A stretch of 64,000 nucleotides of DNA from Burkholderiales bacterium (GTDB taxonomy: Bacteria; Pseudomonadota; Gammaproteobacteria; Burkholderiales; Burkholderiaceae_C). Below, piece by piece: positions 47,963-58,717 of the stretch. The number at the start of each line of letters is the position of its first letter. The stretch's first letter is position 1. The position numbers were made by a program, and so were the translations under genes. The stretch is taken from contig JAFKGD010000013.1 of NCBI GenBank assembly GCA_017307855.1, positions 62,001 through 126,000 of the forward strand, written 5' to 3'. The notes below the pieces were generated by a model, which was not told the origin of the DNA, searched no databases, and was given only the letters and a program-made list of their open reading frames with translations.

Positions 47963-49162
47963 TCACTGGCGGGCAGGCGCGGAGGCCGCAGGCGCCGGTG
48001 TCGCGGCGCTGCCGGCCGGCGCGGTGGTCACGCGCACCAGATCGCCGTTGTTGAGGAAGCCCGCGCCTTGCGTGACGACGCGAGCCTGCGCATCCAGGCC
48101 GCTGGTGATCTCGATGCGGTCGCCCTCCAGCCGGCCCGTGGCCACCTTGAGCTGGCTCACGCGGCTGTCGTCGCCCACCCGGAAGACGTAGCTGAAGCCG
48201 TCGCGCACCACCACGGCCTGTTGCGGCACCGTCATCGCCGGCGTGGCGCCCAGCGCGAACTCGCCGCGCGCGAACATGCCCGGCAACGCCGCACCGGGTG
48301 CGCCCGCGCGGCCCGTGCCCAGCGGCGGGAGATCCACGTAGACGAGCGCCAGGCGCGTCTGCGGATCGACCGTGGGCGCGACCATGCGCACGCGGCCCTG
48401 CAGTTGCGCGCCGCCCGCGCTGGTCACCGTGGCCGCCGTGCCCGGCGCGATGCGGCCGAGCTCGGCCGAGGTGACCTCGGCCCGCCATTCGATGCGGCCC
48501 TGGCGGATCAGGCGGAACAACTCGGTGCCCGCGCCCACCACGGCGCCCACGGTGGCGCTGCGCGCGGAGATCACGCCGTCGTCGGGCGAACGCACCTGCG
48601 TGTAGTCCAGCCGCAGTTGCTGCGCGGCCAGCGTGGCCTTGGCGGCCTCCACGCGCGCCTGCGCGGTCTTCTCGGCCGTGAGGTACTGGTTGATCTGCGA
48701 GGCGCTGAGCGCGCCCGAGGGCTCGAGCGCGCGGGCGCGCTGTGCGTTGGCGGCAGCTTCGGCGGCGTTGGCCTCGGCCTCCATCACGCTGGCGCGCGCC
48801 TGGCCCACCTCGGCCTGCACGGTGAGCGGCGAGAACACCGCCAGCACCTGGCCGCGCCGCACGCGATCGCCCACGTTCACGCGGACCTCGGTGAGCTTGA
48901 GGCCGCTGGCTTCCGAGCCCACGCTGGCCTCCTGCCAGGCCGCGATGCTGCCGTTGGCCGACAGCCGTTGCGCCAATTGCAACTGCTGCGGCGTGGCCGC
49001 CGTCACCGTGAGCACCGGCCGTGCGGCGGCGGTCGATTTCTCGTCGGCCGCCCTCGAGCCGAGCGCGAACAGCAGGACGCCTGCGGCGGCCAGGGTCACG
49101 ACGACGGCGGACACCACGGTGCGGCGTGTGGCCGGGGACGAAGAGGAAAGCGGATGGTTCAT
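47963..49162 (-). CDS. RND efflux periplasmic adaptor (membrane fusion protein)
   Basis: A 399-residue adaptor. One N-terminal helix anchors it (VVSAVVVTLAAAGVLLFAL). The lipoyl half-motifs (SEASGLKLTEVRVNVGDRVRRGQVLA and LRLDYTQVRSPDDGVIS) flank a coiled-coil hairpin rich in Ala/Glu (about 115-190). The beta-barrel and membrane-proximal domains follow. The Ala/Pro-rich C-terminus is probably flexible. It bridges the pump and the NodT-type channel. Confidence 0.94.
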   Translation of the reverse strand: MNHPLSSSSPATRRTVVSAVVVTLAAAGVLLFALGSRAADEKSTAAARPVLTVTAATPQQLQLAQRLSANGSIAAWQEASVGSEASGLKLTEVRVNVGDRVRRGQVLAVFSPLTVQAEVGQARASVMEAEANAAEAAANAQRARALEPSGALSASQINQYLTAEKTAQARVEAAKATLAAQQLRLDYTQVRSPDDGVISARSATVGAVVGAGTELFRLIRQGRIEWRAEVTSAELGRIAPGTAATVTSAGGAQLQGRVRMVAPTVDPQTRLALVYVDLPPLGTGRAGAPGAALPGMFARGEFALGATPAMTVPQQAVVVRDGFSYVFRVGDDSRVSQLKVATGRLEGDRIEITSGLDAQARVVTQGAGFLNNGDLVRVTTAPAGSAATPAPAASAPARQ

Positions 49163-49203
49163 GTCGTATCTCGTGTGTCTGCGTGAACGCCGTGGCGTCG
49201 TCT

Positions 49204-50649
49204 TCAGCGTGTGGCGGGCGTGGCCATGGCGGCCACGCGATCGGCGTCGGGGCGCTGCCAGCCGCCGCCCACGGCGCGGTAGAGCGTGACCCAGGCGGTC
49301 TCGCGCTGGCGCCGCAGGTCGATCAGCGCGTTGTCGGCGGCCAGCAGGGTGCGGCGCGCGTCTTCCAGTTCGACCAGGCTGGCCAGGCCGTTGCGGTAGC
49401 GCGCCTCGGTGGCGGCGAACGAGGCCCGGTAGCCATCGGCGGCGGTCTGGGCGTCGGCCGCGCGGCTGGCCGCGCTGTCCAGGTTGACCAGCGCCTCTTC
49501 CACCTCGCGCACGGCCTGGCGCACGCGGCCGGTGTACGTGGCCACGGCCTCGTCGTAGCGGGCGCGCGCGGCGTCGACTTCGGCCGCGCTGCGTCCGCCA
49601 TCGAACAAGGGCGCCGACAGCGCCAGCGGGCCCAGCGTCCAGGTGTTGAACGAGTAGGTCGAGCCCCCGGTCCGGAACGCAGAGCGGCCCACGAAGCCGT
49701 CGAGCGACAGGCGCGGATAGCGCGCAGCCTGCGCGCTGCCGGCGTCGGCGCTGGCAGCGGCCACGTCGCGTTCGGCGCGGTAGAGATCAGGGCGCTGCGA
49801 CAGCACGCGCGCGGGCACACGTTCGATGTCGAACAGCGTGGCCGGCGGCGGTGCGGCCGCCGGTGCGGCAGTCAGGCGGCGGCGCAGCTCGGGTTCGTCG
49901 ATGGCGGTGAGGGCGACCAGGGCCTTCACGCCGAGCTCGCACTGCGCGCGCTGCTGCGTGGCACGGCTCGCGCCTTCGGCCGCGCTGGCCCGCGCGAGCG
50001 CGGCGCTGGCGGGCGCGGTGAACCCGGCGCGCGCCGATTCGTCGGACAGCCGCGCGGTCTCGGCACGCGAGCGCGCATCGCCGCGAGCCACCTCGAGCTG
50101 GCGCTCGCAGGCGCGTTGTGCCACGTATTGGCTGGCCACTTCGGCCGCCACGGCCACGCGGGCCTCGTGCCAGGCGGCATCGGCGCCGTCGAGCCGGGCC
50201 TGCGCCGCATCGCGCGCGGCGCGCACACCGCCGAACAGATCGATCTCCCAACTGGCCTGCACACCGGCCTGGCCCGACGTGGCGAGCACGGGCGGGATGC
50301 CGCCGGCTTGCGACGGACCCCGGCTCACGTTGCCGGCCGCCGACAGCGTGGGCGCCAGCGCGGCACCGGCCTGCACGCGCGCCGCGCGCGCCTGGCCCAC
50401 GCGCGCACCGGCGGCGGCCACGTCGGGGCTGGCGGCCTGGGCGGCTTCGACCAGCTCGGCCAGCAGCGGGTCATTCCATTGCGACCACCATTGGCGCAGA
50501 TCGGCCACCGCTCCCTGATGGGGCAGCGGTGCGAACCACTGCGGTGGCGCGGCGGCGGCCACCTGCGCGGGTGGCGGGTTGAGCGCACAGCCGGCCACCA
50601 GGGCCAGCGGCAGCGCGAGCGCGGCCCAGGCTGCGAGACGGGGTGTCAT
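49204..50649 (-). CDS. RND outer-membrane factor lipoprotein (NodT/OprM family)
   Basis: A 481-residue outer-membrane channel. The lipobox LVAG/C has Cys21, so the mature protein is lipidated. Two OEP repeats are visible: WWSQWNDPLLAELVEAAQAASPDV...LAPTLSAAGNVSRG and RPDLYRAERDVAAASADAGSAQAARYPRLSLDGFVG. It trimerises as the exit duct. It is the first gene of the three-gene efflux operon, 41 bases before the adaptor. The ATG at 50649 is set by the signal peptide; the longer frame upstream has no homology. Confidence 0.94.
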   Translation of the reverse strand: MTPRLAAWAALALPLALVAGCALNPPPAQVAAAAPPQWFAPLPHQGAVADLRQWWSQWNDPLLAELVEAAQAASPDVAAAGARVGQARAARVQAGAALAPTLSAAGNVSRGPSQAGGIPPVLATSGQAGVQASWEIDLFGGVRAARDAAQARLDGADAAWHEARVAVAAEVASQYVAQRACERQLEVARGDARSRAETARLSDESARAGFTAPASAALARASAAEGASRATQQRAQCELGVKALVALTAIDEPELRRRLTAAPAAAPPPATLFDIERVPARVLSQRPDLYRAERDVAAASADAGSAQAARYPRLSLDGFVGRSAFRTGGSTYSFNTWTLGPLALSAPLFDGGRSAAEVDAARARYDEAVATYTGRVRQAVREVEEALVNLDSAASRAADAQTAADGYRASFAATEARYRNGLASLVELEDARRTLLAADNALIDLRRQRETAWVTLYRAVGGGWQRPDADRVAAMATPATR

Positions 50650-50947
50650 GACTTGGATCTCCCTTGTTGGATGGCGGAAGGGGTCTGGTGCCCCCTTTCG
50701 GATGAGTATCGGATCAAGCGCGGCGCACGATGCGCCTGAGTCTGCGGTGGCAGCACAGCACAGCCACCAGCGCGCGCCCCGGCGCCGTCGGTGCGCGGGG
50801 CGCGGCAGCGGGCCGCAGGAGGCGCGGAGGCAGTCATCATGGCGCCGGATTGGATCACATACATCATGCGATCGATCGATCGTCGGGGCCGCAACAATGT
50901 GCCCGAATGTGCCTGAAGGACTGCGCCGCAGCGGAGGTACGGAGGAT
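50650..50947. other. 298-base spacer upstream of the efflux operon
   Basis: No gene is supported here; it separates glnE from the efflux operon, both on the minus strand. It contains the 14-bp perfect palindrome CGATCGATCGATCG at 50869-50882, which could be a regulator site, and GC-rich inverted repeats around 50785-50820. No TetR-type regulator gene is adjacent. Confidence 0.6.
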
Positions 50948-53722
50948 TCAGCCGAACACGGCGTGCCAGAACGCCAGCACCGCGTCGCGTTCGGCGGCCA
51001 GTGCACCGGGTGCCACCTGCGTGGGCGCCTCGTCCAGGCGCGCGCGGTGCTGGGCCTGGCGCAGCACGCGATAGGCGCGGGCCGCGGCCTCGCCCACGCC
51101 GGCGGGCAGCAGGCCGCAGGCCTCGGCGCGCTGCATCAGCGCGATGTTGCCCACGTTGTCCAGCAGTTGCGGGTGGCGGCCCGACTGCGACAGCACCAGC
51201 AACTGCACGGCGAATTCGGCGTCGACCATGCCGCCCGGGCTGTGCTTGACGTCGAACAGTGCGCCGCGCACAGGATGGGCCGCGCGCACGCGCTCGCGCA
51301 TCGCGGCGATCTCGCCCTGCAGCGCTGCCGCATCGCGCGGCGCGCTGATGACGGCACGGCGCACGCCGTCGAAGCGCTCGTGCAGCGAGCCGGGCTTGTC
51401 CTGCTGGCCGGCCGGGCTGCCCAGCACGAAGCGGGCACGCGTCATGGCCTGGTGTTCCCAGGTCCAGGCGGTGTTGCTGCCGCGCTGCTGCTGGTAGTTG
51501 GCGTAGGCGTCGAAGGTGGTGATGAGCAGGCCCGAGTTGCCGTTGGGCCGCAGCGCGGTGTCGATCTCGAACAGGTCGCCCTCGCCCGTCTTCACCGTGA
51601 GCCAGTTGATGAGCTTGCGCACGTAGGCTGCGTAGATCTCGGGCGCCCGCTCGTCCGCATCTTCGTAGACGAACACGATGTCCAGGTCGCTGCCGTAGCC
51701 CAGTTCTTTCCCGCCCAGCTTGCCGTAGCCAATGATGGCGAAGCTCGGCTCGTCGCGGTGGCGCTGCTTGAGGCGCTCCCAGGCCCAGCGCGCGGTCACG
51801 CGCAGCACGGCATCGGCCAGCGCCGAGAGGTCGTCGGCCACCTGCTCGACCGACAGTCGCCCTTCCACGTCGCGCGCCAGTGTGCGGAACACCTCGGCGT
51901 GGTGGGCACGGCGCAGCAGGTTGAGCAGGGCCTCGTCGTCGTCTTCGCCGGTGCGTGCCAGCGCCTTGCGGCGCGCGGCCAGCTCGGCCTCGAATTCCGC
52001 CGCGTCGAAACGCTCGGCCAGCAGCGCGTCGCTGGCCAGCTCGTCGATCACGCCCGGATGCTGTTGCAGGTAACGCGCCGGCCAGCGCGCGGCGCCCAGC
52101 AGGCGCAGCAGGCGTTCGTGCACCGACGGGCGCTCCAGCAGCAGGGCCAGGTAGCTTTCGCGGCGCAGCAGCGGCTCGATCCAGCCGGCGCTGCGCACGG
52201 CGGCCTCTTCGCTCACGCGGCCTTCGTCGAGCCAGCGGGCGGTGCGCTGCACCAGCCGCGCCAGACGGGCGCGCGCGTCTTCGCGCAGGGCCTGCACGCG
52301 CGGATGGTCGCGCCAGTGCTGTACGCGCTCGCGGAAGGTGGCCGGCAGGGTTTCGAGCAACTCCTCGAGATCGGGTGCGGGCGCACGTCCGCCCTTGGGG
52401 CCGCCGCAGGTGCCGCTCTTGCAGCCGCCCGAGCCGGGGCCGGCCAGCAGTCGGTCGAACTCGCCGGCCACCAGTTCGCGGTGGGCGTCGAACTCGTGCA
52501 GGAACGGGCAGCAGTCGGCATAGCCCATGGTGCGGGCGATCCAGGCCAGGTCGTCGTCCTGCGTGGGCAGCACGTGGGTCTGCTGATCGTCCAGGTACTG
52601 GATGCGGTGTTCGACGCGGCGCAGGAAGACGTAGGCCTGGGCCAGCTGTGCGGCCGTGTCGGCCGGCATCAGGCCGGCGCGCGCCAGGCGCGGCAGCGCG
52701 TCGAGCGTGGGGCGCGTGCGCAACTCGGGAAACTGGCCGCCGCGCACCACCTGCAGCAGTTGCACGGTGAACTCGATCTCGCGGATGCCGCCGCGCGAGA
52801 GCTTGACGTCGTTGGCGCGTTCGGGGTGGCCCGCCGCGCGGCGCGCCGCATGCTCGCGGATCTGGCGGTGCAGCGTGCGCAGCGCCTCGAACACGTTGTA
52901 GTCGAGATAGCGGCGGAACACGAAGGGCAGCACCACGCCGCGCAGCGCCTGGGCCGAGCCGTCGGCCACGCACTGGCGCGGCGCGACCACGCGGCTCTTG
53001 AGCCAGGCGAAGCGCTCCCACTCGCGGCCCTGCACCTGGAAGTACTCCTCCAGCGCAGAGAGCGAGACGGCGCTCGGGCCCGAATTGCCGTTGGGACGCA
53101 GCGCCAGGTCGACGCGGAACACGAAGCCATGCTCGGTGGTGTCGCCCACCAGGGCGTAGATGCGCTTGATGGCGCGGGCGAAATACTCCTGGTTGGAGAG
53201 CTGGCCCCGCCCGTCGGGCAGGCCGTCGGTCTCGCCATCCTCGTCGTACACGTAGATGAGGTCGATGTCGCTGGACACGTTGAGCTCGCGCGCACCCAGC
53301 TTGCCCATGCCGATCACCCAGAGCTGCGCGCGGCGGCCATCGGCCGTGCGCGGCGCGCCGTGGCGGGCATCGAGCTCTTCCGAGGCCGCGGCCAGCGCCA
53401 CGTCGAGCGCGAATTCGGCCAGCTCGGTGACGGCAATGGTCACCACCTCCAGCGGCGCCGCCTGGTCGCAGTCGAGCGTGACGAGCCGCTCCATGACCAG
53501 CTGGCGCACCATGCGCAGGGCGGCGCCGGTTTCCTCGCCGCGCGCGCGCAGGGCGTCGAAGGCCTGTTGCATGGCGGCGCGGCGCGGCGCACCCGCGGGC
53601 AGCAGCGGCAGTTCGGCGGCGTAGCGCAGCCGCAGCCGCTGCACGAAACGGGAGTGCGCCGACGCGGGCGCCGCCGATGCGGCAGCCACCCCCTGCCGGA
53701 GAGTCTCCGGGGTGCCGTCCAT
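50948..53722 (-). CDS. glnE: Bifunctional glutamine synthetase adenylyltransferase/adenylyl-removing enzyme
   Basis: A 924-residue two-domain nucleotidyltransferase. The N-terminal adenylyl-removing half has GMGKLGARELNVSSDIDLIYVY; the C-terminal adenylylating half has GYGKLGGKELGYGSDLDIVFVY. Both keep the G-x-G-x-L-G and S-D-x-D catalytic motifs. It adds or removes AMP on glutamine synthetase in response to PII and glutamine. Between the halves is a short Gly/Cys-rich insert (GSGGCKSGTCGGPKGG). The start at 53722 (MDGTPETLRQ) is chosen over longer frames that run into the divergent yhdP gene. Confidence 0.95.
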   Translation of the reverse strand: MDGTPETLRQGVAAASAAPASAHSRFVQRLRLRYAAELPLLPAGAPRRAAMQQAFDALRARGEETGAALRMVRQLVMERLVTLDCDQAAPLEVVTIAVTELAEFALDVALAAASEELDARHGAPRTADGRRAQLWVIGMGKLGARELNVSSDIDLIYVYDEDGETDGLPDGRGQLSNQEYFARAIKRIYALVGDTTEHGFVFRVDLALRPNGNSGPSAVSLSALEEYFQVQGREWERFAWLKSRVVAPRQCVADGSAQALRGVVLPFVFRRYLDYNVFEALRTLHRQIREHAARRAAGHPERANDVKLSRGGIREIEFTVQLLQVVRGGQFPELRTRPTLDALPRLARAGLMPADTAAQLAQAYVFLRRVEHRIQYLDDQQTHVLPTQDDDLAWIARTMGYADCCPFLHEFDAHRELVAGEFDRLLAGPGSGGCKSGTCGGPKGGRAPAPDLEELLETLPATFRERVQHWRDHPRVQALREDARARLARLVQRTARWLDEGRVSEEAAVRSAGWIEPLLRRESYLALLLERPSVHERLLRLLGAARWPARYLQQHPGVIDELASDALLAERFDAAEFEAELAARRKALARTGEDDDEALLNLLRRAHHAEVFRTLARDVEGRLSVEQVADDLSALADAVLRVTARWAWERLKQRHRDEPSFAIIGYGKLGGKELGYGSDLDIVFVYEDADERAPEIYAAYVRKLINWLTVKTGEGDLFEIDTALRPNGNSGLLITTFDAYANYQQQRGSNTAWTWEHQAMTRARFVLGSPAGQQDKPGSLHERFDGVRRAVISAPRDAAALQGEIAAMRERVRAAHPVRGALFDVKHSPGGMVDAEFAVQLLVLSQSGRHPQLLDNVGNIALMQRAEACGLLPAGVGEAAARAYRVLRQAQHRARLDEAPTQVAPGALAAERDAVLAFWHAVFG

Positions 53723-53798
53723 TAACAAATCTTCACCCGAGGCCCCGGAACGGGTGCCTGTGCCGCCGGTCATAATTCCCGCCACATCCGTCGTTGAA

Positions 53799-56700
53799 AT
53801 GAGTCCACGCGTGCCTGTCGTCCCCACCCGCCGGCTGATCGCCACCGCGGTCGTGGCGCGATGGCTATTGACCTTCCTGGTCGCGGCGTGGCTTGTCTTT
53901 GCCCTCGCCCTGGCGGTGCTGCACGGCTGGATTGTGCCGCGTATCGACGAATTCCGTCCCCGGCTCGAACAGCAGGCCACGCGGGTTCTGGGGGTACCCG
54001 TGCGCATCGGCTCGCTGACGGCCGACGGCAGCAGCGGCGGCCTGTTCCCCGCCTTCGAGATGCGCGACGTCGCGCTGCTCGACGGTGCCGGCCGCGAGGC
54101 GCTCACGCTGCCGCGCGTGGTGGTGTCCGCCTCGCCGCGCTCGCTGGTGGGCCTGGGGCTCGAGCAGCTCTACATCGACAGCCCCGTGCTCGACGTGCGC
54201 CGCGCATCCGATGGCCGCATCACCGTCGCCGGCCTCGACTTCGGCCGCGAGGGCTCGGATTCCGCCGCCGCGCAGGACTGGCTGTTCTCCCAGCCCGAGC
54301 TGGTCATCCGCCGCGGCACGGTGCGATGGACCGATGAGCAGCGCGCCGCGCCACCGCTGGCGCTCGAATCGGTGGACCTGGTGCTGCGCAACCGCGCGCG
54401 CCGGCACGACATGCGGCTCGATGCCACGCCGCCGGCCGACTGGGGCGAGCGCTTCAGCGTCGTCGGGCGCTTCCGCCAGCCGCTCTTCTCGGGCCGCGCG
54501 GGCCAGTGGGACACCTGGGATGGCCAGCTGTTCGCCAGCCTGCCGCGCGCCGACCTCTCCCGCCTGCGCCAGTACGCCGACGTGGGCGCCGACGTCCGCG
54601 AGGGCCTGGGCGCATTGCGCGTGTGGGCCGACGTGAGCCGTGGCGAGATCCACGGCGGCGCGGCCGATGTGGCGCTGACCGAGGTGGACGTGCGGCTCGC
54701 CCCGCACCTGGAGCCGCTCGTGCTGAGCTCGGTGTCGGGCCGCATCGAGGGCCAGCGGCTCGCGGGCGGCTTCGAGGTTTCCACACGCGATCTGCAGTTC
54801 CAGTCGGGCGATGGCCTGGCCTGGCCGGCCACCAGCGTGCTGGTGCGCTACACCGAGCCGCAGGGCGCCGCGCCGCGCGGCGAATTGCGCGCCGACCGGC
54901 TCGATCTCGAATCCCTGGCGCGGCTGGCACACCGCCTGCCGCTGGGGGATGCCACGCATCAGGCGCTGACTTCCTTCGCGCCGAAGGGCCTGGTCACCGG
55001 CCTGCAGGCGCGCTGGAACGGCCCGGTCGGCGCGCCCACCCAATACGAAGCGCGCGGTGCCGTCACCGGCCTGGCGGTGGCTGCCCAGGCCGACGCCGGC
55101 TTGCCGGGCGTGCGGGGCGCGTCGGTGGAGTTCGAGATGACCCAGGCCGGCGGCCGTGCCCGGCTGGGCATCGACCGCGGTGCGCTCGATCTGCCCGGCG
55201 TGTTCGAAGAGCGGGTGCTGCCGCTCGATCACCTGGCCGGCGCCGCCGAGTGGAAGTTCGACGGGCAGCAGATCAGCGTGCAGGTGAACGGCCTGCAGTT
55301 CGCCAACGCCGACGCCCAGGGCCAGGCCCAGGGCAGCTGGCGCACCAGCGATCCGGCCACCTCGCGGTCGCGCTCCCGCTTTCCGGGCGTCCTCGACCTC
55401 ACCGGTACGTTCGCGCGCGCCGAGGGCACGCGGGTGCACCGCTACCTGCCCGCGCACCTGCCGGCCGACGTGCGCCACTACGTGCGCGATGCCATCACGC
55501 AGGGCACGGCGAGCGACGTGAAGTTCCGCGTGCGAGGCGACCTGTCCGACATGCCGTTCGAGAACGCCGCGCACGGCGATTTCCGCATTGGTGGCCGCGT
55601 GCGCGACGTGACCTTCGCCTATGTGCCGCGCAGCATCGCACCGGCGGGTTCGCTGCCGTGGCCCGCGCTCACGCAACTGTCGGGCGAGCTGGTGTTCGAG
55701 CGCGCCAGCATGGAGATCAAGGGCGCCACCGGGCGTTTCGCCGGCGCGCCCGGGCTGCAATTGGCGCAGGCCGATGCGCGCATTCCGGATATCTCGCACA
55801 ACAGCACGGTGCTGGTGAAGGGCCTGATCAAGGGGCCGCTGGCGGATTCGCTCAAGGTAGTCGCCACCTCGCCGCTGGCCGAGCTGACCGGGCAGGTGCT
55901 CACACGCGCCAGCGCCACGGGCAATGCCGACGTGCAGCTCGACCTCACCTTGCCCATCCATGACATCGGTCGATCGCGCGTGGCGGGCAGCGTGGTTCTC
56001 GCGGGCAACGACATCCAGTTCACGCCCGACACGCCCATGCTGCAACGATCGCGCGGCACGGTGGCCTTCACCGAGTCGGGCTTCACCGTCACCGGCGGCC
56101 AGGCGCGCATGCTGGGCGGTGACATGCGGATCGAGGGCGGCTCGCGCGCCGTCGGCGGCGACATGCAGGTCAGCCTGCGCGCCCAGGGCAGCGTCACGGC
56201 CGACGGCCTGCGTCAGGCGGGTGAACTCGGCGGTCTGGCACGGCTGGCGCAGCAGGCACGCGGCAGTGCGTCGTACGCCGCCACGCTGGGCTTCCGCAAG
56301 GGCGCGGCCGAGCTGTCGGTGTCCAGCAACCTGCAGGGGCTGGCCCTCGATCTGCCCGCGCCCCTGGGCAAGTCCGCCGATGCGACGCTGCCGCTGCGGT
56401 TCGAGAACACGCTGCTCGCCACGTCGGGCGCCACGCTGCAGGACCAATTGGTGCTGGAACTCGGTCGCCTGGCGTCGGTCACCTACGTGCGCGACCTCTC
56501 TGCCGCGCAGCCGCGCGTGCTGCGCGGCGCCATCGGTGTGGGACTGGCGGAAGGCGAATCGGCCCCCATGCCCGAGGACGGCGTGGCGGCCAACGTCCAG
56601 CTCGACCGCATCGACGTCGATGCCTGGGAGCGCGCGCTTTCGCAGGCGGCCGGTGGGCCGCTGGCGCAGCAGGCCTCGGGCAGCGTTGCCGGCGCCACCT

Positions 56701-57898
56701 CGGCCTATCTGCCCACGCGCATGGCAGTGCGCGCGCGTGAACTCGTCGTGGAAGGCCGCGCCGTGCACAACGTGGTGGTCGGTGCGTCGCGCGAGGGCAC
56801 GACCTGGCGCGCCAACCTCGACGCCACCGAGATGAACGGCTACCTCGAATACCGCCAGCCGCAGGCGGGCGCGCCGGGCGGCCGCCTGCATGCGCGGCTG
56901 GCGCGTATGTCGATCGGGCCGGCCCAGACGACCGAGGTCGAAGACCTGCTCGACCAGCAGCCCGACAGCCTGCCGGCGCTCGACATCGTGGTGCAGGATT
57001 TCGAGCTGCGCGGCAGGAAGCTCGGCCGCATCGAGATCGAGGCCCTCAACCGTGGCGGCGGCGGCGCGACGCGCGAGTGGCGCCTGTCCAAATTCAACGT
57101 GGTCTCGCCCGAGGCCATCTTCGCGGCCACCGGCAACTGGGTGGCGCTGGGTGCGCAGGAAACGGCGGCTGTCCGCACCACCCGCGCGGGCGCCGCGGCC
57201 ACGCCACGCCGGCGCACGGTGATGAACTTCCGGCTCGACATTTCCAACGCGGGCGACTTGCTGGCGCGCCACGGCATGCAGGGCGTGGTGCGGCGCGGCA
57301 AGGGCCAGATGGAAGGTCAGGTGGCGTGGATCGGCTCGCCGCTGTCGCCCGACTATCCGAGCATGAACGGTCAATTCACGGTCAACATCGAGGATGGCCA
57401 GTTTCTCAAGGCCGATCCCGGCATCGCGAAACTGCTGGGTGTGCTCAGCCTCCAGTCGCTGCCGCGCCGGCTCACGCTGGATTTCCGCGACGTGTTCACC
57501 GAGGGCTTCGCGTTCGACTTCTTCCGTGGCGACGTGCGCGTCGAGCAGGGTGTCGCATCGACCAACAACCTGCAGATGAAGGGCGTGAACGCCGCCGTGC
57601 TGATGGAGGGACGCACCAGCCTGGCGGCCGAGACGCAGGACCTGCGCGTGGTGGTGGTGCCCGAGATCAACGCCGGCACCGCCTCTCTGGTGGCCACCGC
57701 CATCAATCCGGCCATCGGCCTGGGCACCTTCCTCGCGCAGATGTTCCTGCGTCGTCCACTCATCCAGGCCGCCACGCAGGAGTTCCACATCGACGGCAGC
57801 TGGACCGACCCGCGCATCGTGCGGGTGGACCGTGGCGCTGCCGCACCCCCGTCGGCTGGCGGCAACCCGGCAGCCGGCACCGAGAAGGAGGCGCAACG

Positions 57899-57902
<4 letters not shown>
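53799..57902 (+). CDS. yhdP: YhdP-family AsmA-like envelope protein
   Basis: A 1367-residue protein with one N-terminal membrane helix (WLLTFLVAAWLVFALALAVLHGW) and a long periplasmic beta-rich repeat region (DUF3971, then an AsmA_2-like C-terminal domain with GKGQMEGQVAWIGSPLSPDYPSMNGQFTVNIEDGQFLKADPG). YhdP, TamB and YdbH are known to move phospholipids to the outer membrane. The ATG at 53799 is picked because the helix starts soon after; earlier ATGs overlap divergent glnE. Its stop overlaps the next start (ATGA). Confidence 0.93.

Positions 57903-58716
<814 letters not shown>

Positions 58717-58717
<1 letters not shown>

Noticed and set aside
45112-48054. A 980-residue open frame opposite the RND pump gene
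   Set aside because: Very His/Arg/Gln-rich, no homology, and on the antisense strand of a well-supported gene. In GC-rich DNA such long antisense frames are an expected artefact of codon bias. The same holds for 53865-57896 opposite yhdP and 17335-19503 opposite sucC.
50646-50840. A small antisense-strand frame upstream of the efflux operon that could encode about 60 residues
   Set aside because: No ribosome site, no hydrophobic or known pattern, and Arg/Ala/Pro-rich content typical of noncoding GC-rich DNA.
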